The notes under the pieces: generated by a model | What the model was told of the DNA's origin: nothing | Databases searched by the model: none | What the model saw: the letters and a program-made list of their open reading frames with translations, nothing else | Translations under genes and position numbers: made by a program | Shown here: piece after piece, positions 1 to 10,596 of the stretch | How positions within the stretch are numbered: the first letter of the stretch is position 1 | Layout: each line of letters begins with the position of its first letter | Assembly: GCA_039621445.1 (NCBI GenBank) | Contig: CP154955.1 | Span: 42,927,540-42,991,539 of the forward strand | Direction of reading: 5' to 3' | Length of the DNA stretch: 64,000 nt | Source: Euglena gracilis | Lineage: Eukaryota; Euglenida; Euglenophyceae; Euglenales

Positions 1-643
1 TGTACAGAGGACCTCCTCTCGATGCTTCTCAGTGCTCCCCTGCCGAGGACAACAGGACAGCTGCCATGCTGGGTGCCATAATATCCACTTCCTGTTTAAA
101 AATCAGCTTGAAATTGTGAGGAGGGTAACGCCAAGAAGCCGTTCATCACAAAGGTGAGGCATTTGGGTACCTTTTGATTTGAACCCACCGTGGTGGAGTG
201 ATTGACTGCCTTTTTTCCCCCGGAGTGACGGGCTGGTTCTTAGCCATGGGTTCTTTGGGTCGATTAGAAATGGCCGACAATGGCCCACCCACGCCGAAGT
301 GACCTGAGAATGTTTAGTTGGGGCGGAAGTGGGCGACTGACGCTTTGAAAAGGTGATCGACTGGCCCTGGAAGGGGAAAGTTTTACCCCCTAGGTCGGTG
401 AGCAATGGTGGGCCATGTGTGCTGAAAGTGTGTTAAACGCCCATCAAAGTTTCCCGGGGCCCATCCCTGGGCACCACTTCTGGCCACGAATGCTCCGCCG
501 ATCCCTGCAGCCCCCCCCCCCAGTCTGCCCCCCACCCACCGGTCGGGTGCGGCGGGGGTCCACTGCCGCCATCCATCATCGTCTGCTGCCTCGCCCAGGC
601 CTCCACAGGCATCGGTGGGAGGGGGGCAGGCTGCATTTCATAT
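1..643. other. Unassigned sequence before the first TIR element
   Basis: I recognise no gene here. Open frames are short and occur on both strands. A GC-rich patch at about 480-640 is open on both strands but has no convincing splice signals, so it stays unassigned. The stretch ends where a C-run begins the terminal inverted repeat of the next element. Confidence 0.5.
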
Positions 644-1283
644 CCCCCCCCCATTTAAACCGACCCCCCTTCTAAACCGACCTACCCTTCCAAACCGACC
701 CATTGCAGAATTTCAACCAAAAAAATAAAAAAAGAAGCCGACCCATGGCAAGTTGGATGACAAACATGCACAACATAATGGAAGCCGCCAACGGAAAGAG
801 CGTCCAGGCTTATTGAATAGTTAGCATTGATGACCCAAAATTAGGATTTTACACCCAAAATTAGGCATTTGCTTCCAAATTTTGGAGTTTGCAGCTCAAA
901 TTGGGCATTTTCTCCGAAAATTTGGTGTTGGAACCCAAAAATTACAAAATTAGATATTTGCCATCTAAAATTTGAAGCTTGTACCCAAAATTATACAGTT
1001 TACCACCAAAAATTGGATATTACACACAAAATTTAGCATTTGCCCCCGAAAATTCAGAATTTGCATCCAAAATTAGGCATTTGTCACTCAAAGTTAGGAA
1101 TTGGCCGACCAAATTGGGCATTTGCCAATTGAAATTGCCTTGCTAACATCAACCCGCTTCCGTCACGCCGTCGGCCAGCCGTGTGTTCCCCCTGAAACCG
1201 ACCCCCCCGTCTAAACCGACCCCCTCCAGGATTTCCGCCAACCCAAAAGTCCTAAACCGACGGGTCGGTTTAAATGGGGGGGG
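644..1283. mobile_element. Non-autonomous TIR element, copy 1 (about 640 bp)
   Basis: The ends are inverted copies: the left reads C-run plus ATTTAAACCGACCC, the right GGGTCGGTTTAAAT plus G-run. Short CTAAACCGAC motifs recur just inside each end. No transposase frame is present, and the interior is an array of degenerate short repeats. A second copy lies in the same orientation at 62574-63210 and shares the termini, the array and the segment starting CCGTCACG. A clear target duplication is not visible because the G/C runs blur the edges. Superfamily unknown. Confidence 0.75.
835..1141. repeat. Degenerate ~22-bp tandem array inside the TIR element
   Basis: About 14 units follow the pattern CCAAAATTAGGCATTTGC with drift in every unit. 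They are spaced roughly 20-23 bp apart, with one longer unit near 940-970. The same array sits in the second copy at about 62755-63062, so it belongs to the element. Confidence 0.75.
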
Positions 1284-1310
1284 TTTACCCAGGGTTTCCC
1301 ACTGATTCGT

Positions 1311-1435
1311 ACACGAATAAGTACGAATAAGTACGAATAAGTACGAATTGCCGAGATCTGCCAAAATACGAATAAGTACGAATAAGTACGAATAAGTACG
1401 AATGAAAAATTCCCCAGTTACGAATAAGTACAAAT
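1311..1435. repeat. 10-bp tandem repeat, left array of the hAT-like MITE
   Basis: The unit is GTACGAATAA. Runs of three or four units are broken by short spacers near 1351-1372 and 1403-1420. Because the 10-bp unit rotates the frame, it creates spurious open frames rich in Tyr, Leu and Ile on the minus strand. Confidence 0.85.
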
Positions 1436-1774
1436 TGCCAAGTAGAAAAATGTACAATTTTCTGCACCATTGCACTGAGTTGAAGGCACACTTCTCTGTA
1501 TGTGATGCATATCTCACGCTGCAGGACGCCTCGTGTCCTCTTTTCCCTTCGAGAATGCAAGTTTTCAGCAGTCTTGTGGTTTTCCTGTGATGTTTTGTAT
1601 TTTTCTCACCGCGATTTTTTCCCACAAATTTCGCCAGCATCAGTTCGTCACTTAGATAGTTTCTCAAGTGAATGACCTGTTTTCCTTGCTTTTCCCAGTT
1701 TCAGAACGTTGAAGGTGTGCCCAAGGAAGCATACCAAATGGTCACCTATTGCTATACATGGCCCTTTTTTGAAG

Positions 1775-1858
1775 TACGAATAAGTACGAATAAGTACGAA
1801 TATGTACGAATAAGTACGAATAAGTACGAATAAGTACGAATAAGTACGAATGGGCTCG
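1775..1858. repeat. 10-bp tandem repeat, right array of the hAT-like MITE
   Basis: About eight consecutive units of GTACGAATAA, with one variant unit carrying TATG. This array and the left array flank a unique centre of about 330 bp that holds no recognisable gene. Confidence 0.85.
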
Positions 1859-1900
1859 GGAGTCCCCAAGTACGAATCAGTGGGAAACCCTGGTTTACCC

Positions 1901-2865
1901 TCTGCTTCTTCTGCTTGGGAGAGGATTTCACCGCTGCACACCAACGTAAAATGAGCACCTCTGCATCGCGCAGTTCGATATAGTGGGATGGCGGGGGTTA
2001 AGGATCGTTGGTGGCGTAGGAGTGTGAGGTCACTGCCAGTCAAAGCACCCCCCCCCCCAGGGCGGTCCACAAGGGACAGGATTCTTTTCCTTAAGGAGGC
2101 CTTGGGCCTAAGGGCCAGCCAAGGACCGGACTGGGGCTTGAACGTGGTCAAAAATAACAAGTCGAAAACGCGACGTGGATGGACATGGTGCATATACACT
2201 CCCATATTTTTTTCAGTATGTGTTTCCCTTCGGTAGATGGGGGCAGGGCGGTCCTTAAGCAAAAAAAAACCCGTCCCAGCACATTCGATAAGAAATCCAC
2301 GGGGGAAAATGGCCAAAAGGCCATGTTTTGGCAGAAACGGATCGACTTCGGGAGCAAAGTGATCTCTGGCATACTTTGCGTCTGAGGCTGGGGTCGGCCA
2401 TGCCTTAAAATTCAGCCTCTTTTGGGTCCATCCACCGCCGAGGTTTCCAACAACTTCGTGCCGAACCAAAATACAGGTGGGGGTTTGGCCGAGCGTCTTT
2501 GGTGCGGGGGGGGGGGGGGGGGCGGCTTTGGTAAGCGCCAGGGAAGGCCTACCTGGGCACGCACACCAAGGTACCCAGATTCAACCCCCCCTGGGGGGGA
2601 CCCGGGGCACGTCAGGTTCAGCCTGACCTGAAAACTGCAATCCCCGGCTGTACGGAACCCCCGAAACCCTATCCCCCCCCCATTTCCCCTTCCCGTATTT
2701 CCGGGGGCACCAGTTTTTCTGTCCAAGTTTTTCTTTTGGCACCTCGGCGCCAAAATTCTTCTTTGTGCAGTGCTGTGGTGGGTGAAGGGGTCAGCCCCAC
2801 CCCCCCCCCCCTCGCCCGGCTATCCTGAACAGCCCCGTGCATCCCCCTCCCCGACATTGTCCCAG
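1901..2865. other. Unassigned, C/G-run rich
   Basis: No gene recognised. It contains a 16-G run near 2506. The motif CCTTCCCGTATTTC at about 2690 recurs at about 13855 and 19494, marking a dispersed repeat family whose ends I cannot define. Confidence 0.4.
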
Positions 2866-3056
2866 GCCCACGGCAAAACCGGCTGCCCCCCCCCTGTCCG
2901 ACGGATGGAAGGCCTGGCCCCACCTCTTCTCCCGCTTCGACACGGACACCCTGCGGTACGTGCCACGGTACGAGCCGAACAGCAAGGAGCTGCTGCGGTG
3001 GCTGCTGCGGCGCGACGTGCAGCTGACGCAGGAGCGGCTCCTGGCGCTGATGGGCC
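2866..3056 (+). CDS. Exon-like island, unknown protein
   Basis: A GC-rich stretch follows a CCCAG acceptor-like site at 2861-2865 in repeat-rich surroundings. In one plus frame it encodes a smooth, charged, helix-prone segment of about 45 residues. The segment contains the motifs HLFSRFDTDTLRYV and KELLRWLLRRDVQL, with no low-complexity bias. The other five frames are proline-rich or interrupted. I see no good donor before 3079, so the right border is uncertain. I do not recognise the family. It could equally be a fragment of a mobile-element protein. Confidence 0.35.
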
Positions 3057-3129
3057 CACCCCCCACCCCCGACCCAGCCGTGCCCATTTCCTCCCCCCCC
3101 CCCAACGTCACACTTTTACATAACGCCAC

Positions 3130-3720
3130 ACCGCGTATTGTGCCGCACTGCACGTGTCACAGCCTTCATTGGCAGTTTTCATTTGCTTTATATTATCTTC
3201 TGCCCATTCTTCGGGATGTACTTTATTTTGCATAGATGTCATAACAGCTGTAATCCGAAAGTAATCCCATCCAACTGGTTTAAACCTTTTTATACGTTTA
3301 AAATGAAAAAAAATAATAGCGAGATTACAAAAACAGTAATTATTATAATGATATTTCATTATTCCAAATCAAAAAGTTTGCTGTTCTCTTCTTCATCTTC
3401 TGACTCTGTATTTATAGAATCAAATTCATTTATTACTGCACTCTTAATTTTGTTAACAGCAGCTACTTTTCTTTCTTTGTTTATTGACATATACTTAACC
3501 ATATATAGCAACAAATATAAGGAATGTTAATGCTGAGATAAAAATGTATTGTTTTAGTACTGAAGTAAAATCTGTAACTAGAACTAGCATCAACAACTGC
3601 ACATAATTTAGCACCAGCAGCAGGATCTCCTGATGCATCTTCCGCTGAACCAGTAATAGGCTTATTAGCAAGGGGATTATCAATGAAACCAAATATATCG
3701 AATAGTTTGACTCCAAAATT
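3130..3720 (-). pseudogene. AT-rich island with a broken membrane-protein-like frame
   Basis: Composition switches sharply from G/C-run sequence to AT-rich sequence for about 600 bp and back. On the minus strand three consecutive stretches in three different frames look protein-like. First comes a soluble segment with VKLFDIFGFIDNP and SAEDASGDPAAGAK (about 3720-3560). Next is a hydrophobic stretch, FISALTFLIFVAIYG (about 3550-3500). Last is a basic then acidic tail ending SEDEEENSKLFDLE and a stop (about 3490-3368). Read together this resembles an ectodomain, a single membrane span and a cytoplasmic tail with two frameshifts. The family is unknown. Base usage unlike the neighbours suggests a different origin or strong local bias. 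Confidence 0.35.
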
Positions 3721-4008
3721 GCCCTGGCCAGCACATTACCAACCCATTTGCCCATTTCTTACCCATTATTGGCCAATTTTTGCAACTTCGAAAACAAAAA
3801 AAAGTCACAATCCAGCCGCCCTTCGGGTGGCTGCACAATAGGCTCGAAAAAGGCTGCTGGCTGGGCCCCTGCACCCGAGGGTTGGGTCCTCCTGGACACA
3901 GTGCAAAAATTGTGTGCAGAGACAAACAAACCATGATTGGCACAAGACCAGTGGCAAATCTGGGATTTCCGTCTTCGAGGGAAACCACAGGAGGCAAGCA
4001 AAAAGAAG

Positions 4009-4158
4009 GCGCACACACACAGACACACAACACACACTACCCACACACACACACACACACAACCCACACACACAATCCACACACATACACACACACAACA
4101 CACACAACACAACACACACACACACACACAATCCACACACACACGCGCGCGCGCGAGC
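4009..4158. repeat. CA/GC dinucleotide microsatellite
   Basis: Imperfect (CA)n with occasional AACA and CCACA interruptions runs to about 4143, followed by a short GC alternating tract. It lies directly upstream of an exon-like island. Confidence 0.9.
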
Positions 4159-4183
4159 GTTCCAGCCAACCCCGCCTTCGCAG

Positions 4184-4318
4184 TCAGGTGTATGACCGAG
4201 GTCTTGCAGCCCCCATGCTTTGTAATGGACGCTGTTGACTCCCGGCGGAGCATTCTGGAGGAACTCCGCTCGGCCAACCAAATTGCCATCCATGCTGCTC
4301 AGCGGGCAGAAGGTGTGG
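4184..4318 (+). CDS. Exon-like island with coiled-coil character
   Basis: The acceptor-like CTTCGCAG precedes 4184, and GTGAGT, a strong donor, follows at 4319-4324. The open frame encodes about 44 residues including MTEVLQPPCFVMDAVDSRR and ILEELRSANQIAIHAAQR. The second part is an amphipathic helix. With these borders the exon ends one base into a codon, which fits the two leading bases of the island at 8609; the helix would then continue across the junction. A CA microsatellite lies upstream and a hAT MITE 44 bp downstream, consistent with an intron that collects insertions. Function unknown. Confidence 0.4.
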
Positions 4319-4361
4319 GTGAGTCACCCACCGTTCTGCTCCCCCACTTTGGTCCAGGGTG

Positions 4362-4956
4362 CAGGGGATTTCTTAAGCCGGAGGAGACCCCATCAGGCTT
4401 CTTTTTAAGTCAGAAGACCCCCCCGGGGGGAGGTGGGTGGGTGGGTGGGTCCGGGCCGGACCCCCCCCCCCGGGGGGGGGGGGCCCCTCCCCCCCCGGGG
4501 GGGGGGGGGCTTAAAAAGAAGCCTGGACCCCATCCCCGGGGGGGGGGAGTGGGTCCAGTCAGCCAGCAGCCCAAATTGTGGCTGGGAGCCCCCCCCCCCC
4601 GGGTCGAGTGAAATAAATTGGGTCCAGCCCGGCCAGAGGCCGGGCCAGCCGGCCACAGGCTGGCCAGCCAACTGGGCTGCCCAGCTCACCCATCCCTGAA
4701 TTTTTTTTCTCACCACAGCTTCCTTGCCCTCAATGTCTGGCACATACATTAGCTCCATCCATCAAACTGTCGAGAAGGCAAAATGTTTCAGAAAATTTTG
4801 GTTTTCGTCGACCCAGCCCAGCACAGCCCCTACAGCCCCGGACCCCCCCACCCCCGGGGGGGGGGGGGTCCTGCCAGAAGCTCGTTTCCAGCCAGCAGCC
4901 TTTTTTTCCAGCCGGAGGCTGGACCCCCCCCCCAGGGGTCCTTAAGAAATCCCCTG
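4362..4956. mobile_element. hAT-like MITE, family A copy 1, with perfect 8-bp TSD
   Basis: It begins CAGGGGATTTCTTAAG and ends with the exact inverse, CTTAAGAAATCCCCTG. The 8-bp sequence CCAGGGTG is repeated directly outside both ends (4354-4361 and 4957-4964). Terminal CAGGG and an 8-bp duplication are the hAT signature. The interior is dominated by C and G runs, TGGCCAGCC-type repeats and a segment ending GGCTGCCCAGCTCACC. There is no transposase frame. It shares most of its interior with the copy at 25467-25894. Confidence 0.9.
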
Positions 4957-7180
4957 CCAGGGTGGTCTCTGTGATCCCCCCCCACAAATACAACCCCCTA
5001 AATATACCCCCCCCTGGGTCCAACTTTGGGATCCGAGCAACCCCCCCCCCTCGACAGCACCAAAAGAGGGTATTCTTAGTTTGTTGCGACCTTCAAGGGT
5101 TCTGGCTCTACCGAGATAAGCACTGAAAAAAATTTTTTTGAGAATGGAAATACACAAGCAGCAGCATCACTCTTAACGCCCCCCCTGGGCGTAAAGACCT
5201 CTGAGAAAACAAAAAAAAGGGCCAGAAAAAAAAAAAAAAAACAGTGCCAGGCCTGAAGAAGGGATGAAATGCATTAACAAACAGCCACAGGGCACACAGG
5301 GGGGGGGGCGTTAAGAGTGAATGGGGGGGGGTAGTATGGAGAGACCCAGGTCCCACCTGCGGGGGAAAGTCGGGTTTATTTCTTGGGATAAGGTTAGGGT
5401 TCTCACCGGCTTCCCGTTAGGCTTCCATTTTTTTTTATTGTTAGGCGGAAATTGGGTCGCATTCGGGCATTTTTGAGGCCAAATGTGTTTTCAAAAGTCT
5501 TCCCAAAACAGGACCCAACCCCCAGCCTAATTTTCGTCCTAAAAAGGCCTAACCCTGTTCCTAAAAATAAGGCCCTCCCTCCCCGGATCCGCCGACGGTT
5601 GCCCAGATCCGGAGCGGTTTTTGGGCGAAAAGGACCGAAAAATTTGGAAGGTCGGACCCGGGTCACTCCATACACCCCCCACCCCCCCGATCACTCTTGA
5701 TGGCCCCCCGGGGGGCATTCAGAGTCAAGCTTCCACTAAAGCATCATGAAATGTGCAATATGCTTAATGGTGAGGGGAAGGCATTTTTTGCACACTTCCC
5801 GGCAGTTTTACACACAACTCCGGAAAAAAAATTCGCTATTTTGGAGCTTTTCTCGGACAAATGCAGTGCGTTTTTTTGCCCCGAAATTCCAAGCAATTTC
5901 CGAGCTTCCCCCAAATAAAACTTGGGGTGAAGAATAAGACCCCGGGGGTAATAATAATATTTTTTGGGAGAGCGGTGAGAATCTTTGTTTGCTGGTGCCA
6001 AATTTCTGATAATACTCACGGTGGTTGTCCCAGTTGGCCGGAGGAGCGGTGATGGTATTTTTCAATTTGTATGAATCCCAAATTGTGGTTTGCAAAGAGT
6101 GGGTATTGTAATGATTCCTCCTGGGCAAGATTTTGTCATCAAGAGATCAGGTTATTCTCCTTGCATGTCCCCCCAGGGCGTCGCTTAAGCTGGAGGGGAT
6201 TCAACCCGTAGTTGGGGGAAGGGTTGTCCAGCCGGCCAGCATCCTTTTTCCAGTCCTGGACTCCCCTCCCCGCACACCCCCAGGAGATTCCCTTAGGAGG
6301 CCAAACTCGCGCTTAAGCTTTTCTTGGTCGGTGTGCACATTTTTGTGCGTGTCCAAAATTTTTTGATTTTGGTCCCTCATTGCAAGAGCTTAGAGCGCGA
6401 AGGAGCACGATTGGACAAATCCGGCTGGAATCCATTTTTTTGGCCCTGGCTCTCCTGGGATTCAGGCGTTTTTTTGCTGTTTTTTGTAGTCGGTATGGAA
6501 CGAAAACCCCGGACCTATCCCCCCCAAAGTGCAAAAAAGCGACAAAAACACCAAAACCCCGGTACCTACGGCACCCATTTTGTGCGGTGCGGTTCGGGGT
6601 GGCGTTGTGCGGTGTGGTTGTCAGTGGATGGCGGTAGCTCCCTCCGGGGTTTCCGACGCACCTTTGGAGCGCGGGGAAGAAGGGGGTTTGGGGGGGGGGG
6701 TCCAGTTGCGTCACCCGGCAGGGTCGCAGGAAGGAGAGTGTTTCTGGTTGTGAAGGCCTGTGCAGGGTGAAGGGAAGTGGTCCGAAGGGGACAGAAGGGT
6801 CTGGCGTCCCCCGACCGAGCTTGCAGCGGGGATGTGTCCAGCCAAATTGTGTTGTAATGCGACCAGAGAGGGAATCACACAACTTTCTGGGGAACAATTT
6901 ATTACAGCCATTGTTTGAGCAAAGAAAGAATGTTGGTGTGCACAATTTCGCACATCGACCACTCCAGGCTTCCCCAAACAATGCCCATAAATACCCCAGG
7001 ATTCACACTGCTGAAACATTGCAACAAACCCGGTCAGTGCATCAATTAAAAGCAGTTTTCTGGAAAGGTTCTGCCATGCCATACGCATTGTCAATTCATC
7101 TGCACATCACATTGTCCAAAGTGTTTGCATCGCTCGGCGTCAAACCGGGATGCATCTATGGAATCATTTGGTCACTGGCC
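4957..7180. other. Unassigned repeat-rich stretch
   Basis: No gene recognised. It contains poly-A (about 5223-5241), many C/G runs and AAAATAAG motifs related to the repeats at 11.3 and 63.2 kb. A degraded relative of the family A MITE lies at about 6170-6310: CTTAAGCTGGAGGGG near the left, CCAGCCGGCCAGCATCC inside, CCCTTAGG near the right. The open frames overlap on both strands without splice-site support. Confidence 0.4.
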
Positions 7181-7183
7181 GAC

Positions 7184-7500
7184 CCCCCCCCCCCCCCGAG
7201 GGGGTGGGTGACTGGTTTTTTCAGAGTGACTGATTGATTTTTGGCCTGGATTTTCTCCCCCCCCGGGGGGGGGGGAGGTCGGCAAGAAACCACTAAGCTG
7301 ACCTGGCGCGGAAGCCGCTGGAAAAATTTTTGGCCTTCTGCCACAAATTTCTGGCCTTCTGTTTTGGTTTTTTGGGTTTTTTGGGGGGTTCAAGAGTGGC
7401 CGACCCCCCCGGGGGGGGGGGTGGCCTGACTGGTTTTCTGAAAAGAGTGGGTGACTGGTTTTTGGAAGAGTGGCAGTGACCCCCCTCCCCCCCCCCCGGG
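7184..7500. repeat. C/G-run repeat cluster with GGTGACTGGTTTTT motifs
   Basis: Two TGGCCGAC-plus-C-run blocks (about 7178 and 7397) alternate with G-run blocks and three copies of GTGACTGGTTTTT (7207, 7450 and a diverged one at 7428). The C-runs and G-runs could pair as hairpins. Probably overlapping foldback elements, but I cannot place the ends. Confidence 0.5.
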
Positions 7501-8608
7501 GCGGCTTGGTGTTATGTGCAGGCAGGGGGTGGGGCACTTTCGAATCCCCCGGGAGTCGGGTTTTGGGTTGGGTGGTGCTTTTGTTTTTGGTTGGGTGGTG
7601 TTTGGTGGAAACCCGCCCCCCCCCCCCTGGCGTCGAAGGCACTGGTGCCCAAAAAATGGTCCTTTTCAAGAATTCGCTTTGTCGGCAGGCACCGAGGTCC
7701 AAACTGACCCCCGGTGTGCCTGCTATGTATAGCACAAAGCACCCCCCTCTCCCCCGAGGTTGGTAAAAAGAAGCCTTACGTGTGTAAAAGCCTTCTCACG
7801 GGAGGCAAAATTGTCCATGCTTCCGAAACCAGAGACAGCTTAACCACTCTCCCAAAAATAAGACCCTCAAAATAAGATTTCCCTCAGGATTAAGCGGACA
7901 ACTCAAAAGCTACGCCCCCCCCCCAAACTGAGAATGCCGTCAAAATGGGTGATTTTTTGACATTTTTGCCCGTTTTGCATTTTTAAATCTGTTTTTTGAA
8001 ACAATTTCCGCTCATTGCCAAAAATCTCCTTTTTTGGATTAATGTCTGGGGGTCTGGGAATCAATCTGTCAACTCATGTGGGAATCTTAGGTGGCCAAAC
8101 TCGCACATAAGCATTTTTTCTTTGTCGGTGTGCAAAATGCGCAAATGGACTTTCTTTTTCCACGAAAACCCTGAACCCGCCGATCGCACCTGGGAAAACA
8201 AAAGTATGCCAGGTGTACACCTCGCGGCGCAAATGCGGTAACACGAAGGGTTCTAATTACCCCAACAAGCTGAGTAACGGATCCGAAGCGACAGCTTTAC
8301 GTTTCTGTCTGTCAAACAGGTTGGATGCACACACTGGCTGTTGCGCCTATGGGTATTGGCGTGTATGTGCTGCCTGCACTTTCCGGGTGTTGCATCCATA
8401 CAATTTTTTACTCACCCCGGCTGGGGGGGGGCAACTTCCTCAAAAAGGAGCCTGTATGTGACGTTTGTTTTAATTGTCAGCAACGTTGTGGATAACATCA
8501 TTCTGATGTTTTTATAATGGGCCCAAAGGGCAGGGTTCCCAAACCCTGGACCCCAGCCCACTGCCCCCCACCCCCCAACACACCCCTCTTCGGCCCCCCC
8601 CCCCCCAG
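7501..8608. other. Unassigned
   Basis: No gene recognised. A C-run polypyrimidine tract ending in CAG at 8606-8608 forms the presumed acceptor of the next exon-like island. Confidence 0.4.
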
Positions 8609-8723
8609 AGGTGCTGGCGGACGTCCGGGCCAGCGTCGCTGCACAAGAGGGGGTGCTCCGCCGCATCGAGAAGCGCATCGCGGAGCTCCTGGGGGACCAC
8701 CACGTCGTGGCCCGGGGCGGCGG
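8609..8723 (+). CDS. Exon-like island, coiled-coil segment
   Basis: A long polypyrimidine tract ending in CAG precedes a GC-rich frame. That frame encodes VLADVRASVAAQEGVLRR and IEKRIAELLGDHHV, a regular amphipathic helix. Two donors are possible: GTGGGT at 8724, used for the border given here, or GTTGAT at 8752. With the first donor the exon starts with two bases and ends with two bases of split codons. It therefore fits the island at 4184-4318 upstream and 11546-11744 downstream. I do not recognise the family. Confidence 0.4.
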
Positions 8724-9374
8724 GTGGGTCGCCCCCCTGCACGGCCGACAGGTTGATACAAACCTTTGTTGTCGGGGGTTATTTTGGGTCTTTTGCTGGA
8801 CCTCCAGGTCAGGCAGGGACTGACTTGGGTGATTTTCATCAACGTCGAGCCCCAAAAAGAGCATTTTTCAGGTTCAAGCCCATAAATTTCTCGGGGTTTT
8901 GCGCCTTATGAAATTGCGCCGCAATGGGGCTGTCCGTTTTTTTTTTCCCAGCAAGTTTCCTGGTCAGAGATTCAGGGTAGGTGACCCTGGGGGGGATGCG
9001 AGTGGGTGGCCCGGGGGGTCGGAAGGGGTGACGAACGCAGTGAATCATTTTTGACCCCAAAATTGTCCGGTGGGGATAGGTGAGTGGGTGGGTGGGTGCC
9101 GGCCCCCTCACCCAGGTCCCGAAAAAGCCTCTGTTCTAGGCTCAGCCATTTGAAGCAGCGAAATGGGGCTCAAAATGCTGAACTCTGCGACATGGCTAGT
9201 CAGACGCCAATTTTTTTCATCTTATTTCTTCTGTCAACGATTGCACGCAAGTGTGATGGTCCAAAAAGCACAGTGTCCGCTACCAAATGCCGGCATCACC
9301 AGAGGTCACCCGGGGCCGGGGGGTCCAGACCCCCCCCCCGATAACTGGCAGGGGGCGCAAAAAACCTTTAAAGG

Positions 9375-9483
9375 CGTCCTTTTCGGAAATTTTAAATTTT
9401 GCTGGATAAGAAAAAGTCATGAAAAATACAATCATGCCCAAGGAATCAGCCAATGATGCACAAGGAAAACAATTGGGGGTGTT
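9375..9483. repeat. Dispersed repeat, partner at about 10491-10575
   Basis: The block runs from GGAAATTTTAAATTTTGCTG to CAATTGGGGGTG. A diverged direct copy starts at about 10491 with the shared stretch AAATTTTGCTGGATAAGA, then AGCCAAT and CAATCGGGGGTG. No coding capacity. Possibly the end of a short element. Confidence 0.6.
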
Positions 9484-9879
9484 CTGATGATGGTGGGTCA
9501 TGCTGGGCGATGCTGGATTTTTTTTTTGGAGACCAAAGGTGAGGTTCCGATGCTGGGCGATGCTGGGCGACGCTGGGTTTTGTGCATATTTTGAAGAATT
9601 AGACGCATATTTGGGATTAATGAGCAAGGCCATAAAGCTCCCCAAAGCCCCAAATCTAATGAGATAAAATGGTTGCAAAGAAACCAAAATGACCTAAAAT
9701 GGCTTGAACTGACCTCAAACAGCCCCATAATGGCTCACAACGTCGGCAAAGCTACCGAAATGACATAAAATGGCCCAAAATGCCAAAAAAAAATTGCACA
9801 TATTGAAATTAGCAGAAAATTTACCTGAATTAACACAAAATTCCCCAAATTGTAAAAAATTGATCCAGATGGTTGCATG

Positions 9880-10075
9880 AGCATCCATTCCATCCACACA
9901 TCCACTCCAGTATCTGCGTCCAGTCCATCCACTGCCTGACTGCATCGACTCCAGTGTCTACATCCAGTCTTTCCACTGCATCCATCCAGTATCTACATCC
10001 AACCCGATTCCAGTACGTGCATCCATTCCATCCACCCCATCCACTCGACACTCCATCAATTCCACTCCAGTACTG
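9880..10075. repeat. Degenerate ATCCA/TCCAGT minisatellite
   Basis: Repeated variants of CATCCACTCCAGTATC fill about 190 bp. Open frames here are by-products of the repeat. Confidence 0.7.
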
Positions 10076-10596
10076 GAGCAAGGAAGACCAAGAGGGGAAG
10101 AAATTTGTGGCTGGCTAAAAACGGCCAACAATGGATGAATTTGGGCAACAGTGAACAAAAGTGGCCAAAAGTGACCAAGTGCGGCCAAAAACGGGAAAAA
10201 GTGGGCAAATGGTCACAACTCCAAAAGTGGATGGAGTGGATGCAGGTGATGTTGTGGATGCAGCAGATGCAGTATTTGAGTGAATGCAGGCGTTGGAGGT
10301 GCACCACCAAGGGCTTCAAAGGCGATACCGGTTGATGCTGGGTGATGCTGGGCCCAAGGGCATGGCAGACCAGAGGTGCATGCCTCTGGGGGCAGGGTCG
10401 GGCTGAATGGGTGCCCTATTTTCGGTGCAAAATGCTGAAAAAAATGCACCCCAAAAGTGGGCCCGCCAGGATCCACTCAGGCATCCATCTCGGAAAATAT
10501 AAATTTTGCTGGATAAGAGAACTAATGGCCAAAAAACTCAGCCAATTTTGCACGGGTAACAATCGGGGGTGCGGGTGGGGGTGCTCGAGCCCTCAC

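Larger units (their letters stand above)
1290..1892. mobile_element. hAT-like MITE with internal 10-bp satellite
   Basis: The element begins CAGGGTTTCCCACTG and ends in the inverse, CAGTGGGAAACCCTG. The inverted repeat extends to GATTCGTAC on both sides with no mismatch. GTTTACC is directly repeated immediately outside both ends (1283-1289 and 1893-1899). CAGGG/CCCTG ends with a 7-8 bp duplication are typical of hAT elements. There is no transposase frame. The interior contains two arrays of a 10-bp unit. It inserted exactly beside the end of the preceding TIR element. Confidence 0.75.
8760..10596. other. Unassigned with short degenerate repeats
   Basis: No gene recognised. GATGCTGGGC repeats occur at 9500-9575. 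Loose repeats of the type GACCTAAAATGGC occupy 9640-9800, and a related AAAAGTGGCC pattern lies at 10100-10215. The ATCCA minisatellite and a dispersed repeat pair are listed separately. Confidence 0.45.

Noticed and set aside
3759-4293. Plus and minus frames of 150-224 codons across the CA repeat and MITE
   Set aside because: Cys-Val and His-Thr runs come from the microsatellite. Only the short piece at 4184-4318 has splice-like borders.
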